The notes beneath the pieces were generated by a model, which saw only the letters and a program-made list of their open reading frames with translations, was not told the origin of the DNA and searched no databases. From Bathynomus jamesi (lineage: Eukaryota; Arthropoda; Malacostraca; Isopoda; Cirolanidae), in contig JAJOZX010000194.1 of NCBI GenBank assembly GCA_023014485.1, forward strand, positions 1,288,501-1,352,500: a stretch of 64,000 nt of DNA. The letters run 5' to 3'. Shown here piece after piece: positions 20,816-33,026 of this stretch (position 1 is the stretch's first letter; the number at the start of each line of letters is the position of its first letter). Made by a program: the position numbers and the translations under genes.

Positions 20816-21819
20816 TATTGAAAAATTTATTGTTTAGCTTGAGAGATATTATTTTTATTTAGGTGTAGTATTAAGGTTAAGTTTACTTTAAATAGACTCG
20901 GTAATTATAGAAATAATAATGGCCTATTTAGACACTGTCAACACAGCTACAGACTTTTTCACTGTAGGTTGCAGTGGTTTTTAGGTTAAATTTGGTCAGC
21001 AGCCAGATTACTAACTATGGTGAAGCTAAATTCATCAAAATTAATTTAGACTTACCAAAAATGAAGTTGCCAGTTGAACGTTACCCTTTCAGTTTCTAAC
21101 TGATTCATAAGTTTCATTTAGTTTCCAGTTTTTTTTTTAAATTTTCGTTGTTAAGTTTTAGGTTATTGTTTAACACACTGCTAGGTTATTTATTTGTAAG
21201 GGCTATTTCCCAGACCTAGGTTTTGCAGGTTAAGTTAGGCTAGGGCTGGATTGCCCTTAAGTTTTTGGTTTTAAAGGTTTAAGGTTTAGAAGGTTTTAGT
21301 TAAGTTAAGTTAGGGCTATATTGCCTTTAGGTTTTAATAGGGGCTATAACAGCCATTTAATTATTGAGTTAGGGCCGTTGTAGCCCGGTTCGAGTTTCGT
21401 CTAGGTACCTAGTTTTTCTCTTACCTTAGTTCTTTTCTTTAACTTACTTGCACCTAGTTCTGATAGGCCTCTATTTAGTTAAACATGGGTTTTGATTAAT
21501 TGCAGTGGTTATTAATTAAGGATACGATTTAATTAAAGGTTGTTAGGTTTGAAGGTTGGCTCAGTTTCCCGGTTTGGGTAACCACGAGCATTTTAATTTT
21601 TTTTGAGAAAAAAGGGCCCGCTTCATGCGGTCAAAAATTTTCAAGACTGGGCAAAGCTCCGTTTTTCTTTGTCCCAGAAACTTTTTTTTTCCTTCTTTTG
21701 GTTAATTAGGGAAACCCAACTTCACTAGTTGGTTAGAAACGAGGGTTTTTATTTTTATTTATTTTGTTTATATTTTCTTTGGAAATATATGCGGTTATTT
21801 CTAACCACTTTTTTCAACA
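20816..21819 (-). repeat. BEL/Pao 3' LTR
   Basis: 1004 bp, matching 33027-34026 with few substitutions and small homopolymer differences. On the minus strand it starts TGTTGAAAAAAG and ends TTTTTCAATA. Outer flank is AGTTC. Confidence 0.92.
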
Positions 21820-22014
21820 TTTCCACCAAGGGGAAAAATTTACCCAGAATTGTATTCTTGGGAAATTTTATTTTATTTTTTTTGAATGAAAATGACATGC
21901 TCTTCAGAAAAGTTCCTTTTAGGTGAAATATGAAGATGAAAGCGTCTTTTCTGTAGAACGTTGGTCCTAAGTTATAGCTATTTACAATTATTTACAATTT
22001 TCTATTTGTGGTCT

Positions 22015-24682
22015 TCACAAAGATCCACTCTGTATTTTCCTTTGCAGTTCTTCCCGAAATCTAACTGCAGCTTGTCTTTGTGGTCGGGGTTGAGTAGCGG
22101 CAGTAGTAGTGTCAGGAGAATCTACCGTTCCTGATTCTGTGGAAGAATTTTCCAGTTCTTCCAGGTCAATATTCGGCTTATCAGTTATTTCCAGGGGTAT
22201 AACCGATATATGTGTCTTCTGGAGAGATGACCATTGGGTGTTTTTACAGTTACATGCCTGATTATGCCATCTTCATCTGGGTGTAATGTTTCAATTACAG
22301 CAATCTTCCAGAAGTATTTGGGATTCATAGAATTTTCATCTAAGAGACATAGTTCTCCTACTTTAGGTTCTTTACTTACTGGTTGTTGTTTGTGTTGTTG
22401 GTATTCTTTTTCCCTCAAACTACTCAAATATTCGTATCGCCATCTTTTCTTGATTTCTTGAGATTGTTTAGCTCCCTTATGAAAGTAATCCAGTATTTTC
22501 TTTCTTTCTTTGTCCTCTGTTGTTGTCATATAATCAGCATCCACCTGATCGTCTTCATTAACAGCTTCTTGGGTATCATTAGTGGTTAAAAAGTTGAATT
22601 TGGTATTGTCATACCCAAAAAGCAACTTGAAAGGAGTTAGTAGATCAGAGGAAGGATCTTCATTTGAATTAACATAAGTGAGTGGTCTTGAATTAATTGT
22701 GTTCATTATTTCAAGAACAATTGTTTTTAGTTCAGTTAACAGGATTTTTCTTCCTTTTAGGGAGGTATAGAGGGCTCTTTTGACTAAACCCACCATTCTT
22801 TCAGCTATTCCTAAGGTTCTGGGTGAATAGGCTGCTGTAAATTTCCACTGGATACCATGATCAGAGAGGTACTGAGACACCAGAACATTTTGGAACCAAT
22901 GTTTAAGGTAATCTTCAGATCTTTTGAAGGTGGATTGATTGTCTGAAATCAAAACCTTTGGAAGGGAGTAGTTTAAGGACAAATGGTAGAGTTCTCTTAA
23001 AAAGGTTTTAGCAGAAAGGTCAGTGCAGATGTGAAGGCTGGTGAATCTGGTGGCGCAGCAAGTGAACAATAATAAGTAGACTTTCATGAATTGGTTATTC
23101 TCATCCTGGACAGAAATTGGACCAACATAGTCAAGGGCAGTTTTTCAAAGGGTTTTTCATAGCTTAAACGTTCCGTTACTAAGGGTCCAGTAGTAGGCAC
23201 TTCATAAGCCATGGCAAAGTATTTTTGGCAAAACAGACATTGTTTCAGAACTTTTTTAACTACTTGCCTTATTTTGGGGATCCAGAATTCCTGTCTGAGG
23301 AAATTGCATGTGGTAGCTAAGGTTGCATGACTGGCTTTTGCATGACATTCAGTTACAATTAACGTTGTTAAATGAGAATTTTCGGGCAGTAGTACAGGAT
23401 ACCTAGCAGAATAGTTAAGGTTAGTTGCATATTTATATCTCCCCATTGTTCTGACTAACCCTTCTTTGTCAATGAAGAGTTTTAGATTCTTTTGCAGCTT
23501 TGTTAGGTCCTCAACTTTTTCTCCTTTATTTAGTTTGTGGATTATTTCTTTTTCTTTTGAGAAATGTTGTTGCTGGACTAATTTTAGCCAGTAATTTGTG
23601 GCCTTAGTTTTGTAAGCTGTATGATTTTTCTCCAAGACAGCAATTTGTTCTTCCATTGTCAGGTTACATTTGGGGTTATATTTGTGAGTGCGGAAGTACT
23701 TTAAGTTTTCTATGAACCGTAGAACATAGGCAGTGATTCTGACCAGTTTTTTCCTGTTAGAGAATCTTTCCATATTTAACAAGGGAGTTTTTTCATTTAT
23801 TTCTTTACAAGTTGTTTGACACACATTTATTGTTGTCTGTAAGGTTTCTTGGTGGGGGTTAAAAATTAAGTTGGTGGGCCATTCAATTTCATTTCTCAAA
23901 AATGTGGGACCATGTTGGTAAAAGTGAAGAAGTTTTTGAAATTTCTTGAAAGATATTGGTCTGGTGAGTAGGTCTGCTGGGTTGTCTTCTCCTGCTACAT
24001 GTCTGAATTCCAGGTGATGGTTTAAGTTTCTTGTTGCTTCCTGAATGTCTTTCACTCTGTTTTTTACAAAGATTGATTTCATTTTTAGAGATTTTTGAGC
24101 AGTCCAATTTAAAGCCACTTGTGAGTCTGTCCAAATTATTGTTTTGAAGAACTTTTGGTTTTCTGAGTTTTCTTCTAGGTAGGTTTCTTTAAGGTATTCT
24201 AGGACTTTGGTTCCTAGGCAGATTGCCATTAATTCCAAGTTACAAATGGTCCAATTTTTTGATTTGGGATTGACTCTTGATTTAGCGTAAATTAGTTCGG
24301 ATTTTCCATTTCCAACTAGATAGCAACTTACTGCATAACCTTCTTGGCTGGCATCACAAAAGATGTGGAGTTGAAGATTTTCCATGAGAGGTTTGGGATT
24401 TTCAAAAGCTTGTCTAGGAAAATTCAGAAATTCCACTTTGTTTATTTCTTTACAAAGTTTTTTCCATTCACGCAGCATTTCCAGTTCTAGATATTCATCC
24501 CAATTTTTTTTGGTAGCTGTTACTTTCTGCATGAAGAGTTTTAATTTAAACACTAAGGGTGCAACAAATCCAATTGGATCAAACAATGATTGCACAGAAC
24601 TTAGTATTTCTCTTTTAGTTTTGGCTTCTGAGTTCAAGTTTACCGTTTTTAGATGGAGTGTATCAGCACTTGTGTTCCAACG
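22015..24682 (-). pseudogene. BEL/Pao pol, C-terminal half (RNase H, integrase)
   Basis: Continues the polyprotein beyond the gypsy insertion, opening with RWNTSADTLHLKTVN. RNase H shows HIFCDAS, NLELMA and WTDSQVAL (D, E, D). The integrase zinc domain has CHAKASH and CLFC. The catalytic core keeps D in the block before GPISV (after a frameshift at about 23150), LISDNQSTF, and GIAERMVGLVKRAL. The DUF5641-type tail contains RRWRYEYLSSLRE and VGELCLLDE. A one-base shift at about 22200 produces an early stop at 22185; the correct frame runs on to TGA at 22015-22017 (tail RFREELQRKI). Both shifts fall in or beside homopolymer runs. Confidence 0.9.
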
Positions 24683-25104
24683 TGTGATAGCGTGGGGTAG
24701 ACACCCCAGTTAGGTTACTTAGGTTCTAGCAAACAATCAAAAGCACTTACCGGTGCGTTGAATTAGGTATTTCTTGAAGCCTACCGTTTTATTCCTGTGT
24801 CCCACAACAGCCTACCTAACTCTCTCTTACATTACCAATTTAGAAGCTATAGACATTACCCCACACTATACTTAAGTACGAACAACTTCCTACCCGATTT
24901 GTCACCTTAGATTCATCACCTAATTTTACTCAGCACCAAAGATTAGGTCAGATAGGAAAAAACATGTCTAGGCCAGACCAAAGCAATACGAACAGCCCGT
25001 TGGTTCGTTTATGGCTTGGTCTTGCCATTCAGCTTAGATTTAGTGATATTTACTCTTTAGTGACTTTTAGACTATATACATATATATACATACACGTCAC
25101 CTCA
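24683..25104 (-). repeat. gypsy 3' LTR
   Basis: On the minus strand TGAGGTGACG...CTATCACA. Directly upstream in the element's sense (25105-25119) is the purine tract CTTGTAGGGGAGGAG, the expected polypurine primer for plus-strand synthesis. Confidence 0.93.
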
Positions 25105-25112
25105 CTCCTCCC

Positions 25113-27230
25113 CTACAAGTTTAGTCTGTCAGGGGGATGAGGGACCCTAGACGACCTGCGGAGCGGGGTTGATGTAGTAGGATCAGGTGCAACCTGTATA
25201 GGCGGGCAAGTTGAACCATTTTCCGGAGGATCAGTTCTCTCTTCCGGAAGACTCTGGTCCTTCTGCACTTCCCGTTCCCATATCTGGTCCTGATGGCGTT
25301 CAATAGAACGACCATCTTCTAGTTGGCACTTGAAGGAAACAGGGCCCGTTCTCTCCTGCACAGTTGCAGGAACCCATTTTGGTCCAGCCCCATAGTTGCG
25401 AATCACAACTGGATCATTAGGTTTCGCTTCTAGAACTCTCCCTCTTTTAGTGTCGTGGTACAACTTCTGTTTTTCCTGATGGCGTAAAACTCGTTGTTGT
25501 AACATTTCGTTTGGACGTAACAAATAAAAAACTGAACGAATTCCCCGGCCAATCAGAAGTTTAGAGGGAGACACCCCTGTCGTGGTGTGTGGTGTTATTC
25601 GATATTTAAACAAAAATTTATCCAACACCACTTGCATTTCCTCCCCACGAGAATGACGCAAGGCCGACTTGAAAGTACGGACCATGTTTTCCGCGAGACC
25701 GTTAGTAGACGGGTGGAAAACACTAGACCGGACATGTCTAATGCCATTTAGGTGGACGAAGGAACGAAATTCCTCACTGGTAAAACAAGTACATTGTCGG
25801 AAACCAGGACTACGGGTAAACCCCATCGAGCGAAAACTGAACGGAGTAAGCGAATAGTAACACCCGAAGTCGTGGAAGTGGTTGGAAAAATTTCCACCCA
25901 CTTAGAGTAGGCGTCCACCATGACTAGGAAATAAGTATTATTTATAGGACCTGCATAGTCAACATGGATCCTATGCCACGGTATAGTAGGCCATTCCCAA
26001 GGATGAAGTGGACTTTTCCTTGGGAGATCTCTGTTCTCTAGGCAGCTTTGACAGGAACGAACCAATGATTCGAGTTCTCCATCTAAACCAGGCCACCAGA
26101 AATAAGCTCTCGCCAGCTCTTTCATTTTTGTTGCGCCCATGTGTTCAGCGTGAAGTTCCTTCACTAAATTTGACCTGCCTTTATTTGGAATAATCACTCT
26201 GTGGCCCATAAGAGACAGCCATTTTGAATAGAGAGGCCAGACTGACGCTGAATAAAAGGCTGTAATTCACTCTCAACCTTAGTAGGCCAACCAACTGAGC
26301 AGAAATGGATGACCCTAGACAGAATAGGGTCTGATTTTGTCCACTGCTCTATTTGTACTGCAGATACTGGAGTGGATTCCAAAAACTCCACCAAGTGAAC
26401 CCATTCTGTAGGTATAGGTACACAATCATTGGATTTTCTAAGGGCAACCTAATTAGCGCATCAGCCGTACCTAGAAGTTTACCTGACCGATGTACTAAGT
26501 CAAATTTATAGGCTTGTAGAATCAGTGCCCATCGTTGAATCCTACCTGAGGCCATAACTGGAATATTTTTATTAGGTGAAAATAAACCTAAAAGAGGCTT
26601 ATGGTCAGTAATTAGTTTAAATTCATGACCCCATAGATAGAAATGAAATTTTTTACTGCAAATACTAAGGCTAATGCTTCACGTTCCACTTGTGCATATC
26701 GTCTTTCCGTCTCAGTTAGTGTTCTAGAAGCAAAACAGATAGGCCTATCTACACCATCAATGTGGTGAGATAACACTGCCCCAATTCCATAAGAACTGCT
26801 GTCTGCTGAAACTACGAGAGGAAGTTTAGGATCATAATGCACTAGGAGAGTGGACTTTAGTAGTACGTCCTTGGAAGCCTCAAATGCTTCCTTTTGAGTT
26901 TTTCTCCCATCTCCACTGTTCCCCAGATCGTAATAGCTTATTTAGGGGTTCAAGGAAAGTCGATGCATTAGGCAAAAATTTCCTATAAAAATTTAGGAGA
27001 CCTAAATAAGCTTGTAACTGTGTGATGTTTTGTGGAGGTGGTGCCTTTTCTATTGCTTCTAGTTTATCCACCGTTGGATGAATGCCTGAGGCATCTATGC
27101 GGAACCCTAAATATGAAACCTCGTTAGTGACCCATGAACACTTTTCTCTCTTTAGCTTAAGTCCAGCATCCCGGAGTCTTTTTAGAACCGTGGTTAATCT
27201 AGTTAGGTGTTCTTTTTAGTCGAACCTGAA
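25113..27230 (-). pseudogene. gypsy pol, C-terminal part (RT end, RNase H, integrase)
   Basis: Five or more frames. It runs from the RT connection (IEKAPPPQNITQLQAYLG, FYRKFLPNAS at 26880-27071) into RNase H: VVSADSSSYGIGAVL (D), ERRYAQVEREALAL (E), then a shift. The next blocks are SGRIQRWALILQAYKFD, the integrase zinc domain (HAEHMGATKM, CQSC) and the catalytic core: HVDYAGPI (D), LVSDN (D), then a shift, and GLAENMVRTFKSAL (E). The C-terminal region ends PHPPDRLNL at 25113. All catalytic acids seen are retained; only frameshifts damage it. Several shifts sit in A/T runs. Confidence 0.9.
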
Positions 27231-28760
27231 ATGAGGACATCATCTAGAAAGCAAAGTACCCCTGGAATGTGACCTAGAACTTGGTCCATTGTCCTCTGAA
27301 AAATACCTGGAGCCGATGCTATTCCATAGCATAGCCTATTGTACTTATATAGGCCTCGGTGCGTATTTATGATAGTTAATTCTTTAGAGTTTTCATCTAA
27401 ACTTAGTTGAGCATAGGCTTGGGACATATCGAGTTTTGTGAAATATTTTCCCCCAGCAAGAGAGCTAAATAATTCATCAGGCTTGGGTATAGGATAGCAA
27501 TCTAGAAGGACGGCTCTATTTGCTGTTAAACGGTAATCCCCGCATAACCGCACGGACTTGTCCGGTTTTAGTACAGGAACTACTGGGGCAGCCCACTTAG
27601 CGTGTGTGACTGGTTCAATAATTTTATCTTTTAGCAGCCTGTCAATTTCTAAATCTACCTTCTCCCGCAGTGCATGCGCAATTGAACGAGCCTTACAAAA
27701 TTTCGGAGTTACATTAGGATCTACTTCTATGCAGACCTGATGGCCTTTTAGGTTGCCTACTTCAGGCCCAAAAATAGAAGAAAACTCCCTTAACAATGAG
27801 TCTATGTCAGATGGATATGAAAGTGTATGCACATCTGCCTGACCCCTTGGCAAGATTTTGTCAATTGGCATTTCCAAAGCATCAATCCAATCACGGCCTA
27901 GTAGAGTAGGCCCTTGCTCATCCACCACTAAAAGGGTTAAGGGATGAGACAAAGTTTTCTGGTTAAGTGTAACTGTGACGTATGCTTCTCCACAAATAGG
28001 TATTTGTATGTCACCGTACTTCTTCAAAATCGTTTTAGATGCATGTAGTTTAGGTGTGTTTTTGAAAATCTTATCAAAAACTACCTTGGACATGACCGTC
28101 CGGGCAGCACCCGTATCCAATTCTAGAGGAACTGTAATTCCATCTAGGCCTACCTCTACAATATATGGGCCTGTATTTTCCCCACTTTGCTGCTCATAGA
28201 ATAGGTACTCCACTCCAATGTTCGAAGTATTTCCCTTTTGAGGATTTATACTAGAAATGTTAAAATTAGAATTTTCACCCTTTGTTTTCTTTGAAAAACA
28301 CACTTTAGCTATGTGGCCTATTTTACTACAGTTTCGGCAAACTGCTTCTTTAAAAGGGCAATCTTTCTTCCAATGGTGTTTTCCACACCCTGTACATGGC
28401 TTGGAAGGCTTAGTAGAATTAGTAGGCTTAGTCATATTCGCCTCATACCTTTTATTTGCCTGTCTAGTAGGCTCGTTAGGTCTGCCAGGCCTAGAAGATT
28501 TAAAGCTATTTACGTGTTGGGCTTTACTACTATGATTTCCAAAAGCTCTAACATCTTTAGCAGCTGCTTCTCTAGCCGTAGCTATTTCTACAGCCTGACT
28601 AAAAGTTAGGTCCTGTATGGCTAATAGGGCTCTCTGGGTAGACTCCTCTTTGAGACCCATTACAAACTTATCTCTTAGCATTTCATCTAATTTGTCCCCA
28701 AATTTACACGTACGGCTATGGCTTTTTATTCCTGCAACAAACTCTGCAATGCTTTCATTT
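27203..28760 (-). pseudogene. gypsy gag C-terminus, protease and reverse transcriptase
   Basis: Minus strand. The gag C-terminus (SIAEFVAGI, LRDKFVMGL) is followed by two CCHC knuckles, CTGCGKHHWKKDC and CRNCSKIGHIAKVC. The aspartic protease has LELDTGAARTV, a Leu/Ile-rich flap region and LLGRDWI. RT has PVVPVLKPD, YFTKLDMSQAYAQL with the first catalytic Asp, and CFLDDVLI with the DD pair. A one-base shift at about 27218 ends this frame. Sequence resembles K02A2.6/Mag-like gypsy elements. Confidence 0.93.
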
Positions 28761-28769
28761 CCCGTCTGA

Positions 28770-29048
28770 TGCCTTGAATAAAATTGAAACGTTCATAGAT
28801 GAGAACTACTCGGGTTTGTAGTGATCGGTTAGGGCCTGTACCAATTCATTATAGGTGCAAGTTTCCGGTGCTTTAGGAGAAACTAGGTCCATAACTAAAC
28901 CAAACGTTTTAGGGCCTATTATAGTTAAAAAGGTAGGTACTTTCTTAGCATCCGGAATGGAATTTGCCTCGAAAAACAACCTCACCCTAGTGGCATAAGC
29001 TTCGAAGTCCTCCCCATTGTCTTCGTAGGGGCTTATATGGCCAATCAC
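28770..29048 (-). pseudogene. gypsy gag, N-terminal part
   Basis: Starts MIGHISPYEDNGEDFEAYA and continues VRLFFEANSI and PTFLTIIGPKTFGLVMDLV, a retrotransposon gag (capsid) domain. A stop at 28806 after HYKPE and another one-base shift near 28770 separate it from the rest of gag, which resumes in a different frame. Confidence 0.85.
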
Positions 29049-29141
29049 GACATGCTAGAGCAAAACCGAATTAGGCCAACTCACGTGAAGTAGGTTAGGT
29101 TAGGTTTAAATTTGGTCTAGTTACTGAATAGTGAATTTTAT

Positions 29142-29457
29142 TAGAGTTAGGGCTGAATAGTGAATTGTATTAGAGTTAGGGCTGAGTAAGAATTAGTTTT
29201 AGAGTTAGGGCTGAGTAGGAATTAGTTTTAGAGTTAGGGCTGAGTAGGAATTAGTTTTAGAATTAGGGCGGCGGGACCTACGCTATAGTATGGTAGCTTC
29301 CCCACACAAACAAACCAAATCGGACGACCCACTAGTCTGCATCCAATTTTCCAAACAACCACTTGAACCCAATAAGCCAAATTAACCCAATAAGCCAAAT
29401 TAACCCAATGAGCCAAATTTAACCCAATGAACAAAATTTAACCAAATGAGCCAAATC
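29142..29457. repeat. two tandem repeats in gypsy 5' untranslated region
   Basis: A 29-bp unit beginning TAGAGTTAGGGCTGAGTA is present in four full copies and a partial one at 29142-29272. An 18-19-bp unit AACCCAATAAGCCAAATT occurs five times at 29366-29457. Both lie between the gypsy primer site and gag. Confidence 0.9.
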
Positions 29458-29472
29458 CCATCCTCGTCGCCA
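29457..29472 (-). promoter_or_regulatory. gypsy primer binding site
   Basis: On the minus strand TGGCGACGAGGATGGG, starting two bases after the 5' LTR. TGG at the start is complementary to a tRNA CCA end. The same motif is typical of Mag-like gypsy elements. Confidence 0.75.
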
Positions 29473-29474
29473 AA

Positions 29475-29901
29475 TGTGATAGCGTGGGGTAGACACCCCA
29501 GTTAGGTTACTTAGGTTCTAGCAAACAATCAAAAGCACTTACCGGTGCGTTGAATTAGGTATTTCTTGAAGCCTACCGTTTTATTCCTGTGTCCCACAAC
29601 AGCCTACCTAACTCTCTCTTACATTACCAATTTAGAAGCTATAGACATTACCCCTAACTATACTTAAGTACGAACAACTTCCTACCCGATTTGTCACCTT
29701 AGATTCATCACCTAATTTTACTCAGCACCAAAGATTAGGTCAGATAGGAAAAAACATGTCTAGGCCAGACCAAAGCAATACGAACAGCCCAGCCCGTTGG
29801 TTCGTTTATGGCTTGGTCTTGCCATTCAGCTTAGATTTAGTGATATTTACTCTTTAGTGACTTTTAGACTATATACATATATATACATACACCTCACCTC
29901 A
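29475..29901 (-). repeat. gypsy 5' LTR
   Basis: 427 bp, nearly identical to 24683-25104. Contains an extra CAGCC near 29790. Ends exactly where BEL coding sequence (LLGY) begins. Confidence 0.93.
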
Positions 29902-32885
29902 ATATCCTAATAGTTTTACATTTTCTTTATCTTCGGAGGAGGCTATGTCATGTTTTTCAAATAGTCCTTGAAGTTCGGAGTGATTAGAGGCCCATTCATA
30001 TAGCTTCAAATTATATTCAATTAAAGTGTTTACACTATAATTGTAAAGGTCTTTGAGTTCTGAGAGATTGTTGGCATTAATTAAAGCATTGTCCATGTAA
30101 AAGCGGTTCGCTAGGTAGTCTGCCACTTGGTTTTGTTGTTCATTAAAATGTGTTGTAGAGATTGTTGTAGTAAAAATGGACTGCTTTTGTTGCCAAAGGT
30201 AACTCTTCTATATTTATAGCAGATCAGGTTGTTGTCATTTGGAGCCAATTGGGTATTCTTTACCCACAGAATTTTGTGGGCATTGCAGTCAAATTCTGTT
30301 TGATATTTAAGTTGTAAATATGCTTTTTGAATGTCCCCAATCATCAAATATTTACCATGCCTTAATTTAATGCACAATTTTGCTAAGTGAGGTAGGAGTG
30401 AAGGGCAGTCCTCAGTAGCATCATTTACGGTTATTTCTTCTGGTTTGCTTTTACCCGAGGGATCTACTACAATCCTAACTTTAGTTGTTTGTACCCCAGG
30501 GCGAACTACGGGAAAATGAGGTAAAAAATTTCCTGCTTGTCTTAAGTGTTCTGTTAGAGGTACTTCTTCTATTATTCCTTCCTGGAATTGTTGTTCAAGG
30601 ATGTCTGAATAAGGTTGCATTAAGTTATCTTTTTTTAATTTTTTGCAAGTGGACTTTAACCTGCTAATAGCATAGTTAAAGTTTGGTGAAATTTTATCTT
30701 TTTGGTCATTCCATGGTACCTTAACAGACAATCTTTCATCTTCTATTTTAACTTCCTTTTCAAAGTTTGCAATCAGATCTTTTTCTTTGTTTGAAAGTGG
30801 TTCATCCCCAGAAATACCCAAGTTTTCTAGTTTGCTAAATTGTGCAATCTGGTGTTCAATTTTTTTTAGATCTTCATTAGAAGTTGTACTAGTAGGTAGC
30901 GGGTTGGTAATACAGAAGCTGATCTGATCTCTTATTGGTTCTTTTTCTTTTTCAGGGTAGTAATCTGAAGGGAAACCCAATAAAAGTATTCCATAGGGAG
31001 ATTTATAACAAGAGGCAGTATGAATCTGATGACTGCTGAGGGCAAAAAGTTTGTGGGTTGCAGCCCCAAAAATTAACATGAAGTCAGCCACTTCATCAGC
31101 TTCAAAGTGATCTGCAAGCTGATAATTTAATGATTTTAAATAAGTTTGAAGTTTCAGTAATCCTGGAACTTCATATTTAATATTAATATCATCAATTATG
31201 ATAGCTTCTATTTCTTGGTAGTTTCCAGGGTTTCTAGAATCCTCCAATTTAATTATAGCTACTTCATAATTTGGTTGTTTCTTGTCGGCTATAAATCCTG
31301 TTATGGTTATGGATTCCTCGTAGTGTTTAGTTGGAAGATTTAATTTTTTCACGAGTTCCTTGGTAATGTAGCTGGCTTGACTACAATTATCCAAAAGTGC
31401 TCTGCATTTAATTGATTTTTCTGAGTTTCTTATTCTCATTTGCATGGAAGGGATTAATGCTACTTCTTGATCAGTGTTTTTTAAACTTAATAAGTTAGTA
31501 ACTTGTTTCCCTTGTTTGGAGTTTTCTTTTTGGGTAGCTACTTCCGTACTGGTTTTGGTTTTCTTATCTTCCTCTGGTTTTCCTTTTTGTTTGGTACAAA
31601 GGAAGGATAAATGGTTAGAAAACCTACAAAATGAACAGGGTTGTAAAGAAATGGGGCATTCTTTGGCTTGGTGTTTAGATGAGGTACATTTAGTACAATA
31701 ATTTAATTTAGCAAGTTTTTTCAGTTTATCCCAACTTTCAGGGAAAGAATCACATTTTGAGATTCTGTGAGAGTTTTTCTTACACAATTTGCAGTAAGGT
31801 TCTCTCTGGTCAGTATATTGAGCTCTTCTTGAGGATTGTCTTTGGGTAGAAACCGCCAGAGCAGCTGTAGTTTGGCCAGAATACCATGGTTTTCTGGCTG
31901 GTTCTGGAGAGAAGTTTCTTTTTTGTTTAGGTATCAAGGTAGTTAACTCACTTTGTTCCAGATCAAAATTAACATTAGCTAAGGTTTTGGTAGCTTCAGC
32001 AATTGCTTCTTTAAAATTATTAAAGGGGTCATAGAGTTTAAACCCACAAGTTCTTAAAAATTCCTGAGTTTCTTGAGTTAGTTTATTATAATATACATAC
32101 AAGAGTATATCTTCTAATTCTAATTTTTGAGTTTGCATTAAATTTATGGTAGAGTGCATATCTGCTTGAAAGTCATGAAGTGATTTAAAATTTTTGGTTA
32201 TTATGGATTTAGTTAAAAGGGATTTTATTATGGAGAATTTAATTTGGCCTGGTGTTGCATAACAGCCCTCCAACTGCTGCCATGCTTCTTCATAAGATGT
32301 TTTACTTTCTTGCATGCAGTTTATTTGAATGGCAGGGTTTCCACTCAAATGTTGTTTTAGGTAGGCAAATTTCTCTTCTTCGGAAAGACCTATGTTATCA
32401 TAAATGTTTCTGAATGAGGTCTTAAAGTTTTGAAATTTAGAGGGATTTCCATCAAATGGTAATATTTGAAGCTCAGGAATTTTAGTACTTATTCTTAGTT
32501 TAGGTTTGGCTTCGGCATTATTTTCTTTTTTAGTTGTTAATGCTTGTATCATTTGATCTATTTCAAAGTGGTAATAACTATTTTTTTCATCTAGTTCTTC
32601 TTGTTTATCCTCTGAGAAGCCTTCGGAACAAACATACATTCTAAGGATTTCCTCGTCTAAATTTTGTAACTTGTCCAGTTGTGAGGACAAAAGCCGAGCA
32701 TGTGAATTTTTTTGTTCCTCAGTCCAATCATCCCATCTCTCTTTGATTGTAGCTAAAAGTTTAGTAGCTGAGGTTCTGATTGCTCCCCTCCTTTTTACCA
32801 GTTTACTAGTTTCAAGTGCTTCCACATCACTTCCCAACCAGGTCTCCATACTTTTTCCACGAGTGGCTTCAGTTTGATTAGCCAT
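29902..32885 (-). pseudogene. BEL/Pao gag-protease-RT, N-terminal half
   Basis: Starts MANQTEATRGKS at 32885, 120 bp after the 5' LTR and primer site. Gag has a coiled, Lys/Glu-rich N-terminus, then three CCHC knuckles (CKLCKKNSHRISKC, CTKCTSSKHQAKEC, CSFCRFSNHLSFLC). The protease has ALLDNCSQASYI, where the usual DSG is DNC. RT shows VRIVVDPSGK and YLMIGDIQKAYLQL (first Asp). A one-base shift near 30150 precedes the active-site loop, which reads FYMDNAL: the second Asp of the expected Y-x-DD is Asn. Coding stops at the gypsy insertion. Confidence 0.92.
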
Positions 32886-33008
32886 TTTTAGGTTTATTAT
32901 AAATGATATTTATATTTAAATTTTCAGATTATGTAAAAAATTTAATTCACTGGATTTAAAACTATTGTATCAGAATTAAAACAAAAAAGGGTAACTAACT
33001 TCTCGACT

Positions 33009-33026
33009 GCCCACCCGGGGGCGCCA
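33009..33026 (-). promoter_or_regulatory. BEL/Pao primer binding site
   Basis: On the minus strand TGGCGCCCCCGGGTGGGC lies directly after the 5' LTR. It begins with TGG, complementary to a tRNA 3' CCA. Confidence 0.75.

Larger units (their letters stand above)
24683..29901 (-). mobile_element. Ty3/gypsy (Mag-like) LTR retrotransposon
   Basis: Minus-strand element with LTRs 24683-25104 and 29475-29901 (422 and 427 bp, the difference being a 5-bp duplication; about 99% alike). Order from the 5' LTR is gag, protease, RT, RNase H, integrase, the Ty3/gypsy order. It is inserted in BEL pol between the codons for LLGY and RWNTS. There is no target-site duplication and no lost base. Confidence 0.95.
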
